Part shown: positions 31,606-41,379 of the stretch, in pieces
Layout of the letters: each line of letters opens with the position of its first letter
Numbering within the stretch: position 1 is the stretch's first letter
From: Agrostemma githago
Taxonomy: Eukaryota; Streptophyta; Magnoliopsida; Caryophyllales; Caryophyllaceae
Length of the DNA stretch: 64,000 nt
Assembly (NCBI GenBank): GCA_958450325.1
Contig: OY288261.1
Coordinates: forward strand, 16,543,277 to 16,607,276
Direction: 5' to 3'
Notes under the pieces: model-generated
Database searches by the model: none
The model's input: the letters and a program-made list of their open reading frames with translations, nothing else
Told to the model about the DNA's origin: nothing
Program-made: the position numbers and the translations under genes

Positions 31606-33123
31606 TTGGGGCGGCGAATGAATCTCCCTATGAGATAGGTCGAATTGAAATTTAAATCGAAGTTGGAGTCGCCACCAAATTTTGTGGGAATTCGGACCCG
31701 TTCGAACCCACTCTATGTCGTAGTGGGCCGTGTACAAAATACGGCCCATTTCCGATGTCAGAGCTTATTGGGTTCGTCCCTTTGCATTATGATACCGATA
31801 CCGACATTATCGGATATCGTGTATTAAATGACTCTCGTTGCCAATGGATTCGGACATCCGGAAACCATGGTTCTGAGTAAGGGGTGAGGGTACGTGTTGG
31901 GAAGTTCAGTAAGAACACCCAACCCCGCCCGCACTTAGCGGCCTTTACTAAGATATCGTTCATTTTTGGTGTACACGCGATAGTTCGATGGTTGAATGAT
32001 ATGCAAACATTATTTTTCCCTAAGCATGTGAAAAAAATAAATGGGTTGCTAAGTCGTTTAATGCCTCTTAAACTAATAACGTCAAAGTTATATTTAGCAT
32101 GTGAAATTCGTTTTAGTCTAATAAAACAAAAGATGAAAATAAATCGCTACAAACACGAGCAAACAAGTTAGTAATGGTTTGTAATCGAATAAGAATGTAA
32201 ATACGATGATATGCATAATGTCGAAAAGTTTTGTTACACGTGATGGATTAAACACGTGTCGACCGAGGTCGAAAAAAAATATTTGTCGAAAAATCTGGAC
32301 ATATACCGAGAAGAACCGTTGTTTTGTGTTAAAAAAACGATGCTGGAAAAATCGAAAAACGAGAAAAATAGGCCGCGGTTTACAGCAGCCCGCGCGACTC
32401 GCTCGGGAGGGGCGCAACTCGCGTGGGTGGCTGTCTCGGGTTCACTTTTTTCGAAAATCGTTAATTTTTGATAAATCGCGTATAAATATGGATTAATTCA
32501 TACTCGATTTATATTTTCGATATTCGTCGTATTCGATATTCGATTATAAAATCGATATCAAATAGTCGGAATGATTTTTAGAAAAAGTAAAAAAAAAGTT
32601 TGAAAATCATTTTGTAAGGTTTAAACTAAAAAACGATGTTTGACTCCCTCCGCGTTAAAAATCGTTGTATTATGTTTTTAAGACCGTATAACGATTTTCT
32701 ATCATCAACAGGCTTAATGTTATTCTTTTGATACGATATTCGACTAGAGAGTCGATATCGTATTATTAAGAATGTTTTGTTTTATGAAAACAATTTTTGT
32801 AATATCGTTATTAGAAATAAAAAAATGCGACAACGACCCATATAAAAAGAAGACCGACCGACGAAAAAAAGAAGAAAAGGGGGAGAGAAAGGAAGAGAGA
32901 AGGGAAGATTCGGGTTTGATTTTGCACCCTCAACCTACATGCTTTGTTTTCTCGGAATAAGGCTCGTTGGAAAGTGGCTTAGGCACGGGAGCGTCGAGAT
33001 GATGTCGGTGAGTTAAGGTGGTTTATGATTGGGATGGGATTTGACGAGTTTTGCTCTCGGGTTTTGTATATATTTTGCCTAAAATTGCCTAGAATTTCGG
33101 ATTGGTATTTGGATGTCGGGATG
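31606..33123 (-). repeat. Element C 3' LTR, first part (interrupted by B)
   Basis: The segment aligns with 61974-62871 from GGGGCGGCGAATGAATCTCC onward and then continues beyond the point where the other copy is lost. It stops at GGATG (33119-33123), the TSD of element B, and resumes at 40694. The first 50 bp (TGTGGACATGACATAGG...) present in the other copy are missing. Confidence 0.8.
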
Positions 33124-34676
33124 TGATGGGAGGGATTTTCCGTGGATCCCGCCACCAAATAAGTAAAACCAACTATTCCTAACTGGGTAGCTAGGGCAAG
33201 TCGGGTCGATCCACAGGGACGGAAATGGGTTTAGACTAATGGGTGCTATGGTCTAGGACTAGGTTCGAGACGAGCTAATCTAGGGGGAGGCTAATGACTA
33301 GGCTAAGGTCTAAAACACGGAAAAGGAAGACAAAACAAGCAACTATTGACTAAGGGAAGCAAGAATAACAATAAGAAGGAAAACTAGGTCTAGGTCGGGT
33401 TCATGGGTGCAAAGAAGACAAAAGGGGGAAAAACGGAGTCACTAGCATGCTTTCGTTGCCTAGGTTCCGCCGATCGGGCTCTCGCTACGTAATCGGCCTA
33501 GGGGTCGTCCTCACCGGGCTCTCGCTACATAATGAGGCAACCAAACCATCTATCCAAACACACACATACAAGAGAAGATGCAAGAAAAACAAGGATTGAT
33601 CGTCTCTAGTATCACAATCATTTCATCGAACAAGTGGAGTGCAAGGTAAATGGGAAACAACAAAAACAACTTCTAGTACCACCCATCTCACCCTAATCAA
33701 CCCTAATCACATCCAATCCCCCTAATAACCCTAGCAAGAGTCTACTCGAACATATATAAGCTAATACTAACACTAACAAGATGAAATAACTCAAGAACAA
33801 GAGCATACATATCTAAAACTAACAAGGATGGTGAACAAAACAATAAACAAGAGCTAAAGATTGAAACTTGATTAATAAAACAAAGATAAAGAGAAGGGAA
33901 AAGAGATTATACCATACTAGAAGATGAAAGGAAGAATGAAAACTTGCATCAATAGAGAAAACCCAAAACAATCTCCCAAGGTTGTCAATCTTAGTTGAAT
34001 CTTGAAGAATTCAATTAATACAAGGGTAGTCTAAGATTAAGAAGTAATTAACGACTAATCTACACTAATCTATGCTAATCTATGCTAAAGTAGTCTAGGG
34101 TTTACTGGGTAATGAGGAACATAAGATTACAAGGGGAGGGGGGGGGGGGGGGTATATAGGGTTATAAGAGGAAAGGAGAAGAAAGAAGCAATTGCGGGCT
34201 ACAGCACAGCCTTCCTGGCCGGGAAGGTGGTGGTCCCGGTTGGGAAGAGGTCATCCCGGTCGGGATGGACCCAAAACAGCAGCACTTGCAATTGCACACT
34301 CCTTCCCGGTCGGGAAGGCATTATCCCGCCCGGGAAGGACCTTGTAGGCCTCCATTATGATCTTTTTGGTCCCTCCTTGCTTCTCATGGGCTTCCCATCG
34401 ATTCTCGGGACTCAGGATCGAGCCTAAGGGGCTCGGGAATGGGTCCCAAGGTCTCGGGATCGAATCCAAGGCATCGAGTGATCGTTCCTTCTCTTCGTTG
34501 GCTCCAAAAGTGTATGAAACGAGTCGGAATCGTTCCAATTCTTCATGAATGGTCTCGGGAACCTAAAACGAACTAGAAGAAGCATAATTAGCCCATAAAC
34601 CGCTCCCAAGGAGTGATTCCACAAGGAAAATGGGACCAAAACACAACAAATTAGGCACTACAAACTACACTTATCA
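33124..34676 (-). repeat. Element B 3' LTR
   Basis: This 1,553-bp LTR contains a long G run (about 34136-34152), a TATA-like box TATATA (34153-34158) and five palindromes of the TCCCGGTCGGGA type (34212-34335). Compared with the 5' LTR it lacks one palindrome unit of about 21 bp. Confidence 0.92.
34153..34335 (-). promoter_or_regulatory. Promoter module of the B 3' LTR: TATA box and palindrome array
   Basis: TATATA (34153-34158, minus) is preceded by TTCCTGGCCGGGAA (34212-34225), GTCCCGGTTGGGAA (34233-34246), ATCCCGGTCGGGAT (34253-34266), TTCCCGGTCGGGAA (34303-34316) and TCCCGCCCGGGA (34324-34335). The geometry matches the A/D LTR promoter but the palindrome differs outside the CGGTCG core. 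Confidence 0.6.
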
Positions 34677-34688
34677 ACTCCCCCACAG
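34677..34688 (-). other. Element B polypurine tract
   Basis: The minus strand reads TGTGGGGGAGT directly before the LTR start TGATAAG. This is the usual plus-strand primer position. Confidence 0.8.
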
Positions 34689-37657
34689 TTAACCCTTACT
34701 CGCCCTCGAATAAGCGTAAACTAACTACTAAACTAGCCGAGCGGGTATTAGCGCACCCTACGCCCTTTCAACTCACGCGAGTACACTTTAGAGGAAAAGT
34801 ATACTCCGCAAGGCAAGTAAGGTCTTGCGACAAAACTGTGGATGCAACCGGACACAAAAACACATAAACAACAAACATACAAACAAACAAACACAAGGTT
34901 GCACCCAAAGAAAAAAATATACCGCTTCCCTCAAACAAGCGGTGAAAGAAGCACCGGTTTAGGACTCAAGGCAAGTGACAACGTTCCCAAGCTAATAATG
35001 CAAATCGAAATTAACTAAACCCTAATAGTATGACAACAAAGCAATAAAAACGTTGGTAACTTACCTAGGTCCTCCTAACCTTCTAAGAACGTACTACGGG
35101 ACGATCAGCGGGATGGAAAAAGGATGAACCACGGTGTTAGTCGACACTGTAGGTAAATGAGACCCCGCCCCCTTTAGCGATGAGCCAAGAGGGTCGTCCC
35201 ATGCCCAAAACCGCTTAACTAGTCCAAGTAAAAAGGTGGATGTGATTGCAAAATGAGGGAAGACCGACCATTACCGCTATCATCCTTCCTAGGGACTCGG
35301 TCCTTTGGTAGGCTCTTCACGGTAATAGTCGGCAAATGGCTTATTTTTGATGGTGGGGACTTTTTGTGGGACGGTTTTCTTTTGGCATTTTTCTTTCTCT
35401 TGCATTTTTGCTTTCTTTTGCTATGCCATTTCTTTTTCTTCTTTTCTATTTTCTTTTTGGTTTTTTGTGCCTTTTCTTTTTCTTCAATCCTTTCTTTCTT
35501 TCTTTTTCTTTCTTTTTCTTTTCTTTGCCCTTTTGGCTAGATTCGAGTTGTAGGCATTTCTTTGCAACTAAAAAAAGAGATATTTCAACAAATTTGCAAC
35601 TTTATTGTGTGGATATGTGTAGGAGGTAGGGAAATGGGTATGTCGGGACAACGTCTTCCCTTCATACTCACAAAAAGGGGAGAACTTGGGCTAGTCAAAC
35701 AATCCCAAACATGGTCACCTAAGGGATGGGACTCGGCAACCAAGGCCTTTTCACACCGTGGGTGGTCATAATGGTCAAAATGCAAATCCCGTAGTAAATC
35801 CCTAGTAAGCTAGGTGGACTCAAGGTAAAGAACCAACGAAAATATTGATTTAGGGTCATTCTACTAGACTAAAGTCCAAGACTCGATTCATACTCCTGAA
35901 AAGGGAAAGTAAACACTTGCACACTAGTCTCAAAACCGGATTTTCGAAAACCTTTTTACACATAAGACACAACTACACATCACAAAACAAGGACACGACG
36001 AAAACAAAAGAAAAAGAGACAAAAGGCAACAAAACAAAACAAGATAAAACAAACACATAAACAAAACAAACACCACCCCGAACTTCCAAACAAATCACCA
36101 AATCAACCACAAATATGCACAAAGCTCCACCCGAGCACACAACTTCACATATCTCCTCCAAACTCCACAAGGAACAAAGAGGGAAAAGGGGTGAAGAGAT
36201 GTTACCGGATGTCTTGAGAGCTCTCCAAAGCTAACGGTGATTAGGCAACCTATAAGGAAAAAGGGAGGCAAAACACGCACAACACAACAAAAGTACGACA
36301 CAAAAAGGAAAAGACACAAAAGAAAATCTTTTTGATTTTTGTGGACATTTTGCAAATTTTTAAGGTTTTCAAGATTTTTTCGAAAAAACTACGAAAATAA
36401 AACTAAACTAGACTAGGATATCGCTCCCCCACACTTAAACCGAGCAATGTCCTCATGCTCGATCGTAGTGTATAAAGACACTAAAGAAAAGAAAAGAAAC
36501 TACAAAAATAAAGCTAAAAATCAAAAATAAAGCGGAGAAAAGGGTAGAATGTGTCCGGCCGGGGTGTAGTCAAGTCACCATGGGCCGAGACGAGAAAAGA
36601 TATGGATGGGGGAAGAAATAAAAAGAAGGAAGTAAAAGGAAATGGGAGGGGAGGACTAGGTGTAATCAAGTCACCTAGCCCGGATTCCGCCTAAATCCGA
36701 CTAAATCCTACAAAAAAGGGTGAAAAACTTGTAAATTTGGATTTTGAAATGACTCTCGATGTAGTCACGTCATCGAGAGTCGGGAGCAATAGCTACCAAG
36801 GCCCCGAGGGCCACCATGACACATAAGTGTAAAAGGGGAAGGGGACAAACAAAGGAAAACAAGCGATAAAAGACGGAAAACAAAGGATAGTTGCCGTACC
36901 CATCGGTTAAACTCACTCGATCCATCGTCTCATAGTTCAATATCGGCACATAGCTTGTCTTCGTCATTGCTATTCCTCTTCAATCTTGATAGGCCCGCAT
37001 GGTTGAAGTATTAAGCTTGCAATGGTAGAAGGGGGGTGGGATTTGATGGGAAGCTCAGTATGTAGTGAAGATAAGGTGAGGTGAGAGTATGCATATGAAG
37101 TGTATGGTCATATGATAGGTGCAAGGGTAGGTAGGGAGGTTGGGAGGGGGTATAAAATGGTTGGGTGGGCTCGAATGTCGAAGAAGAGGCAAAAGATGGA
37201 GCAGGGGGCCATCCCGGTCGGGATGGTTGGTCCCGGTCGGGATGAAACACCCGTCCCGGTCGGGACGACACTCAAGAAAAATCGAATTTTGGTACTCTCA
37301 TCCCGGTCGGGACGGCTCCTTCCCGGTCGGGATGGATCACTCGTCCCGGTCGGGAAGCCTTCTTCTCGCCTGAGATGGATCTTCTAACCTTCTATAACCC
37401 CAAAAGCTTGTCCAAAACTTCATAAACCGACTCCCTTGCTCAAAACCAAGCTTCTATCTTCATCTACTCTCCTCGAGACTTCATCTTCACTAAAACCTAT
37501 CAAATGAACTCAATAAACACCATCAAAATCCCTCCCTCACATCACTCATCAAAATACCAAATTACAAGATTTCCATAAAAACTATCAAATCCTAGAAACC
37601 AAACTATCCAAACAAACATATACACAAATAAAAACAAAAGAAAAGGAAAAAAGATAT
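34689..37657 (-). other. Element B non-coding interior
   Basis: This roughly 3 kb stretch has no recognisable gene. It holds a pyrimidine-rich tract (about 35375-35535, TTTCTTTTTCTT), A-rich runs (35960-36080) and a six-copy palindrome cluster (37211-37355). Open frames are short or are artefacts of the T-rich tract. An autonomous relative would carry pol here. Confidence 0.6.
37145..37355. promoter_or_regulatory. Internal palindrome array of element B with TATA-like sequence
   Basis: Six palindromes of the (A/G)TCCCGGTCGGGA(T/C) type lie at 37211-37224, 37231-37242, 37253-37266, 37301-37312, 37321-37332 and 37343-37355. Next to them is TATAAAA (37151-37157, plus), which reads TTTTATACCCCC on the minus strand and recalls the TATA-CCCC arrangement of the LTR promoters. 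It may be a second promoter-like module. Activity is unproven. Confidence 0.5.
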
Positions 37658-37936
37658 TTACACTAAGCTACTCTCACCAACTACACTTCCATAGCCATCA
37701 AGAGCTCGAAGGAGTAAGTCAAATGCCCTAGCAACATCTTCATTGAGGCTCACATGGCCGAGCCTAGCTACTTTCAAGATTTTCCAAGTCGGAGGCAAGA
37801 AGCGATCTTCTTCATTATGCTCGGGGTTCTCGTGATCTTCCGGGTCTTCCAAACCAACATAGCAACGACTCTTATGACCATCCGGTAGGTATAGTGGTCT
37901 AGAGTCAAGCTCGGCATTAATGAGTTGGGAGATCAC
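37658..37936 (-). CDS. Small unrecognised ORF of element B, just after the main ORF
   Basis: This 92-codon frame begins with a GTG (VISQLINAELDSRPLYLPDG) four bases past the stop of the larger ORF, in another phase. It is acidic in its middle (EDPEDHENPEHNEEDR) and ends in a helical segment (ARAFDLLLRALDGYG). No domain is recognised. It may be the C-terminal part of the larger ORF displaced by a frameshift rather than a separate gene. No ATG supports independent initiation. Confidence 0.35.
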   Translation of the reverse strand: MISQLINAELDSRPLYLPDGHKSRCYVGLEDPEDHENPEHNEEDRFLPPTWKILKVARLGHVSLNEDVARAFDLLLRALDGYGSVVGESSLV

Positions 37937-37940
37937 ACCC

Positions 37941-38948
37941 TTAGGTGGTTGCTTCTTCTACGGGGTCGAGAGTAGAGTTCTCTTCCACCGCCCGACAAGG
38001 ATCCTCTTCATCAACCGTCTCAAAGAACAAGGGACTAGAAATCGAGTGCGATAGAGAAGGAGAAGGCATCAAGTTTTCTTCATTGGAGGCAATTGGCTCC
38101 TCCAATTTCCCATTCAAGGCGAGTTCTAAGGCATCTACTTCTTTCTCCCAAGTATTACGTTCCTTTTCACTCGCCTTGCAAATTTGGTCTTGAGGGGTTA
38201 TCTCTTCACTTGGCCTTGGATTGTCAAGATCCGGTTCATCACGAAGAAAATCGAACAAATCCAATTTAATAGCCAATACATTGGCTACCCAAGAGTTACC
38301 TTGAGAATCATGTTCACACCCCTCCTCATTGTCGACCCTTGAAGATTCAACTTCCTCTATTGTTCCCATATCTTCACCATCCAAGCAACACTCAACAATG
38401 ATCTCTTGATTCTCCCTCTCTTCTTCATTCGTAGCTTCATGATCGGGTTGACTTCCATGTGGAGTCAACCGACCTTCTTGCCCAAATGAACCTTCCCCAA
38501 TAATTTGTGGAGCTCGAGTGGTCAACATCATGATATGAGCCATGAGTGCATCAATTCGAGCATCTTGCACCGCTTTTTGGGCCCTAAACTCCTCCCTAAC
38601 CCCTTGTAATTGAATCATCATCTCTTGTTGACTCTTTTGCATTAGAGTTATCGCCTCTTGTTGACCCTTTAGCAACTGAATCATCATTTGACAAATCTCA
38701 AAATTGGGGATTTTTGGTTGTGGGTCATGTGGGGGTATTTGGTAGTTGTTAGGATGTTGGAATGATCCTTGACAACTTTCATGGTAACCATATGGAGGGC
38801 GTTCGTAAGATTGTTGATGAGGTTGATATGGTTGGTGAAATTTTGGGACTCGGCAATTTGCCCCATAGTTGCTCCGTGACGATTGATGGAAGCTAGGACG
38901 TGCCATTTCCATAACGTTGCTTTGATACCTAGGATGAACTAGAAGCAC
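37941..38948 (-). CDS. Main ORF of element B, unrecognised, with possible gag-like role
   Basis: The 335-codon frame starts about 150 bp after the PBS, the place where gag normally begins. The first 75 residues are rich in Gln, His, Pro and Tyr (KFHQPYQPHQQSYERPPYGY). Residues about 85-150 form a predicted helical/coiled-coil stretch (QEMMIQLQGVREEFRAQKA). The rest is acidic, with Glu/Asp-rich low-complexity parts. No capsid motif, CCHC knuckle or protease is seen. Position suggests a gag-derived or packaging protein, but that is inference. The first in-frame ATG may not be the true start: MARPSFHQ, 14 codons in, is an alternative. Confidence 0.55.
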   Translation of the reverse strand: MLLVHPRYQSNVMEMARPSFHQSSRSNYGANCRVPKFHQPYQPHQQSYERPPYGYHESCQGSFQHPNNYQIPPHDPQPKIPNFEICQMMIQLLKGQQEAITLMQKSQQEMMIQLQGVREEFRAQKAVQDARIDALMAHIMMLTTRAPQIIGEGSFGQEGRLTPHGSQPDHEATNEEERENQEIIVECCLDGEDMGTIEEVESSRVDNEEGCEHDSQGNSWVANVLAIKLDLFDFLRDEPDLDNPRPSEEITPQDQICKASEKERNTWEKEVDALELALNGKLEEPIASNEENLMPSPSLSHSISSPLFFETVDEEDPCRAVEENSTLDPVEEATT

Positions 38949-39097
38949 TTGAGCAAACGTTAGTATCCTAGTGCTTTTGAGGCACTAGGAAGAGAGAATA
39001 GCACACAAGAAGTAGAACAGAGATACACAAGGAGAAGGAAACACAAAAATCAAGAACAAAGTCTAAAACTAAGCAAACAAAAGTCTAAACTACGCCG

Positions 39098-39115
39098 TCC
39101 CCGGCAACGGCGTCA
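39098..39115 (-). other. Element B primer-binding site (tRNA-Asp-type)
   Basis: The plus strand TCCCCGGCAACGGCGTCA matches the 3' end of plant tRNA-Asp (TCCCCGGCAACGGCGCCA, from memory) except for one base, three bases from the LTR. Confidence 0.85.
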
Positions 39116-39118
39116 ATT

Positions 39119-40688
39119 TGATGGGAGGGATTTGACGTGGATCCCGCCACCAAATAAGTAAAACCAACTATTCCTAACTGGGTAGCTAAGGCAAGTTGGG
39201 TCGATCCACAGGGACGGAAATGGGTTTAGACTAATGGGTGCTATGGTCTAGGACTAGGTTCGAGACGAGCTAATCTAGGGGGAGGCTAATGACTAGGCTA
39301 AGGTCTAAAACACGGAAAAGGAAGACAAAACAAGCAACTATTGACTAAGGGAAGCAAGAATAACAATAAGAAGGAAAACTAGGTCTAGGTCGGGTTCATG
39401 GGTGCAAAGAAGACAAAAAGGGGAAAACGGAGTCACTAGCATGCTTTCGTTGCCTAGGTTCCGCCGATCGGGCTCTCGCTACGTAATCGGCCTAGGGGTC
39501 GTCCTCACCGGGCTCTCGCTACATAATGAGGCAACCAAACCATCTATCCAAACACACACATACAAGAGAAGATGCAAGAAAAACAAGGATTGATCGTCTC
39601 TAGTCTCACAAGCATTTCATCGAACAAGTGGAGTGCAAGGTAAATGGGAAACAACAAAAACAACTTCTAGTACCACCCATCTCACCCTAATCAACCCTAA
39701 TCACATCCAATCCCCCTAATAACCCTAGCAAGAGTCTACTCAAACATATATAAGCTAATACTAACACTAACAAGATGAAATAACTCAAGAACAAGAGCAT
39801 ACATATCTTAAACTAACAAGGATGGTGAACAAAACAATAAACAAGAGCTAAAGATTGAAACTTGATTAATAAAACAAAGATAAAGAGAAGGGAAAAGAGA
39901 TTATACCATACTAGAAGATGAAAGGAAGAATGAAAACTTGCATCAATAGAGAAAACCCAAAACAATCTCCCAAGGTTGTCAATCTTGGTTGAATCTTGAA
40001 GAATTCAATTAATACAAGGGTAATCTAAGATTAAGAAGTAATTAACGACTAATCTACACTAATCTATGCTAATCTATGATAAAGTAGTCTAGGGTTTAGT
40101 GGGTAATGAGGAACATAAAATTACAAGAGGGGGAGGGGGGTATATATAGGGTTACAAGAGGAAAGGAGAAGAAAGAAGCAATTGCGGGCTACAGCACAGC
40201 CTTCCCGGCCGGGAAGGTGGTGGTCCCGGTCGGGAAGAGGTCGGTCCCGGCCGGGAAGAGGTCATCCCGGTCGGGATGGACCCAAAACAGCAGCACTTGC
40301 AATTGCACACTCCTTTTTCGGCCGGGAAGGCATTATCCCGCCCGGGAAGGACCTTGTAGGCCTCCATTATGATCTTTTTGGTCCCTACTTGCTTCTCATG
40401 GGCTTCCCATCGATTCTTGGGACTCGGGATTGAGCCTAAGGGGCTCGGGAATGGGTCCCAAGGTCTCGGGATCGAATCCAAGGCATCGAGTGATCGTTCC
40501 TTCTCTTTTTTAGCTCCAAAAGTGTATGAAACGAGTCGGAATCGTTCCAATTCTTCATGAATGGTCTCGGGAACCTAAAACGAACTAGAAGAAGCATAAG
40601 TAGCCCATAAACCGCTCCCAAGGAGCGATTCCACAAGGAAAATGGGACCAAAACACAACAAATTAGGCACTACAAACTACACTTATCA
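39119..40688 (-). repeat. Element B 5' LTR
   Basis: This 1,570-bp LTR is followed by TSD GGATG (40689-40693). Its TATA-like TATATATA (40141-40148) has palindromes at 40202-40215, 40223-40236, 40244-40257 and 40264-40277, plus weaker copies near 40316-40347. It has one more palindrome unit than its partner LTR. Confidence 0.93.
40141..40347 (-). promoter_or_regulatory. 5' LTR promoter module of element B
   Basis: TATATATA lies next to a run of C on the minus strand, with upstream palindromes TTCCCGGCCGGGAA, GTCCCGGTCGGGAA, GTCCCGGCCGGGAA and ATCCCGGTCGGGAT and two weaker copies. This is the LTR that would drive element B transcription. Confidence 0.6.
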
Positions 40689-40693
40689 GGATG

Positions 40694-41379
40694 TTATGGA
40701 TGTGTTGGATGTATGAATTGTTGATGTGTAATCGTGTCTATGAATCTATTTTTGATGTGTCGTGAGGGTCCTATTTATAGGAGAGGTCCTCGATGGAAGC
40801 TGGGAAAGGTATCTCGTTTAGGTGATGAGAAATACCGGTTTGGATAGGAAATGCAAGAAGCTGAAAGGAACGAGAAGTCCATTACTTGGCGAGGAAGTCA
40901 CGGAATCTCGGCTGAAAGGGGCTGCTCGGCCGAGTATTTGATGCTCGGTCGAGTGTTCGATTTGGTAATCCGATAAAATTCCTACTTGAGATCGAATTCT
41001 ATCCTTAAACGGATTTGTTTAATATTTTCGAGGCTGATATTTTGTAGTATTAGAGTCCAAACCGGACGTGTGAGGTGTCATGGCTGGTCCGTGTTTCTCG
41101 GGAAATATCTTTGATTGGGTTTGACCCGGTCGCTAAAAGACGGTTTTGCCCATGGTGCCGGATTCGACCCAAATTAGTCTTATTTGACTCGAAACGACCT
41201 ACTGGGCCTGGATTTGAGGTTGGTTTTGTGATATTTGTACTCCGTAAAAAGCCTAAACCAAATGTCCATGATTTCGAGCCCATATCCGAGTCCATTAAAG
41301 CATGTTCGCGTCCGATCATCATCCGGTGTTTGGCGGGAACTACTATAGACACCTGGCGGTCAAAATGTGGGTGTCTATA
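40694..41379 (-). repeat. Element C 3' LTR, second part
   Basis: The LTR resumes after the B insertion and ends GTGTCTATA at 41379 (the family consensus ends TCTACA). It contains a TATA-like CTATAAATA (40772-40780, minus) with two palindromic sites upstream, GCTCGGCCGAGT (40924-40935) and GCTCGGTCGAGT (40943-40954). The distal part (41090-41379) is clearly similar to the ends of the A LTRs. Confidence 0.8.
40772..40954 (-). promoter_or_regulatory. Promoter module of the C LTR
   Basis: A TATA-like box has two CTCGGYCGAG palindromes about 145-180 bp upstream. This is a third variant of the palindrome-plus-TATA layout seen in A/D and B. Confidence 0.5.

Larger units (their letters stand above)
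33124..40688 (-). mobile_element. Element B: non-autonomous LTR retrotransposon inserted in the LTR of C
   Basis: LTRs 33124-34676 and 39119-40688 (about 1.56 kb; TGATGGG...CTTATCA on the plus strand) have a perfect GGATG TSD (33119-33123 and 40689-40693). A PBS matching 17 of 18 bases of tRNA-Asp (39098-39115) and a GGGGGAGT polypurine tract at the other LTR (34677-34688) set the minus strand. The 4.4 kb interior has two open frames without recognisable enzyme domains, so mobility must depend on another element. A tRNA-Asp PBS is common in Athila and several other Ty3/gypsy lineages. I cannot assign it further. The LTRs differ by about 1-2% by eye. Confidence 0.93.

Noticed and set aside
35253..35629. 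Overlapping Phe/Leu-rich plus-strand open frames that look like membrane proteins
   Set aside because: They are read from a TTTCTTTTTC pyrimidine tract in the non-coding interior of element B, in three frames at once. There is no domain.
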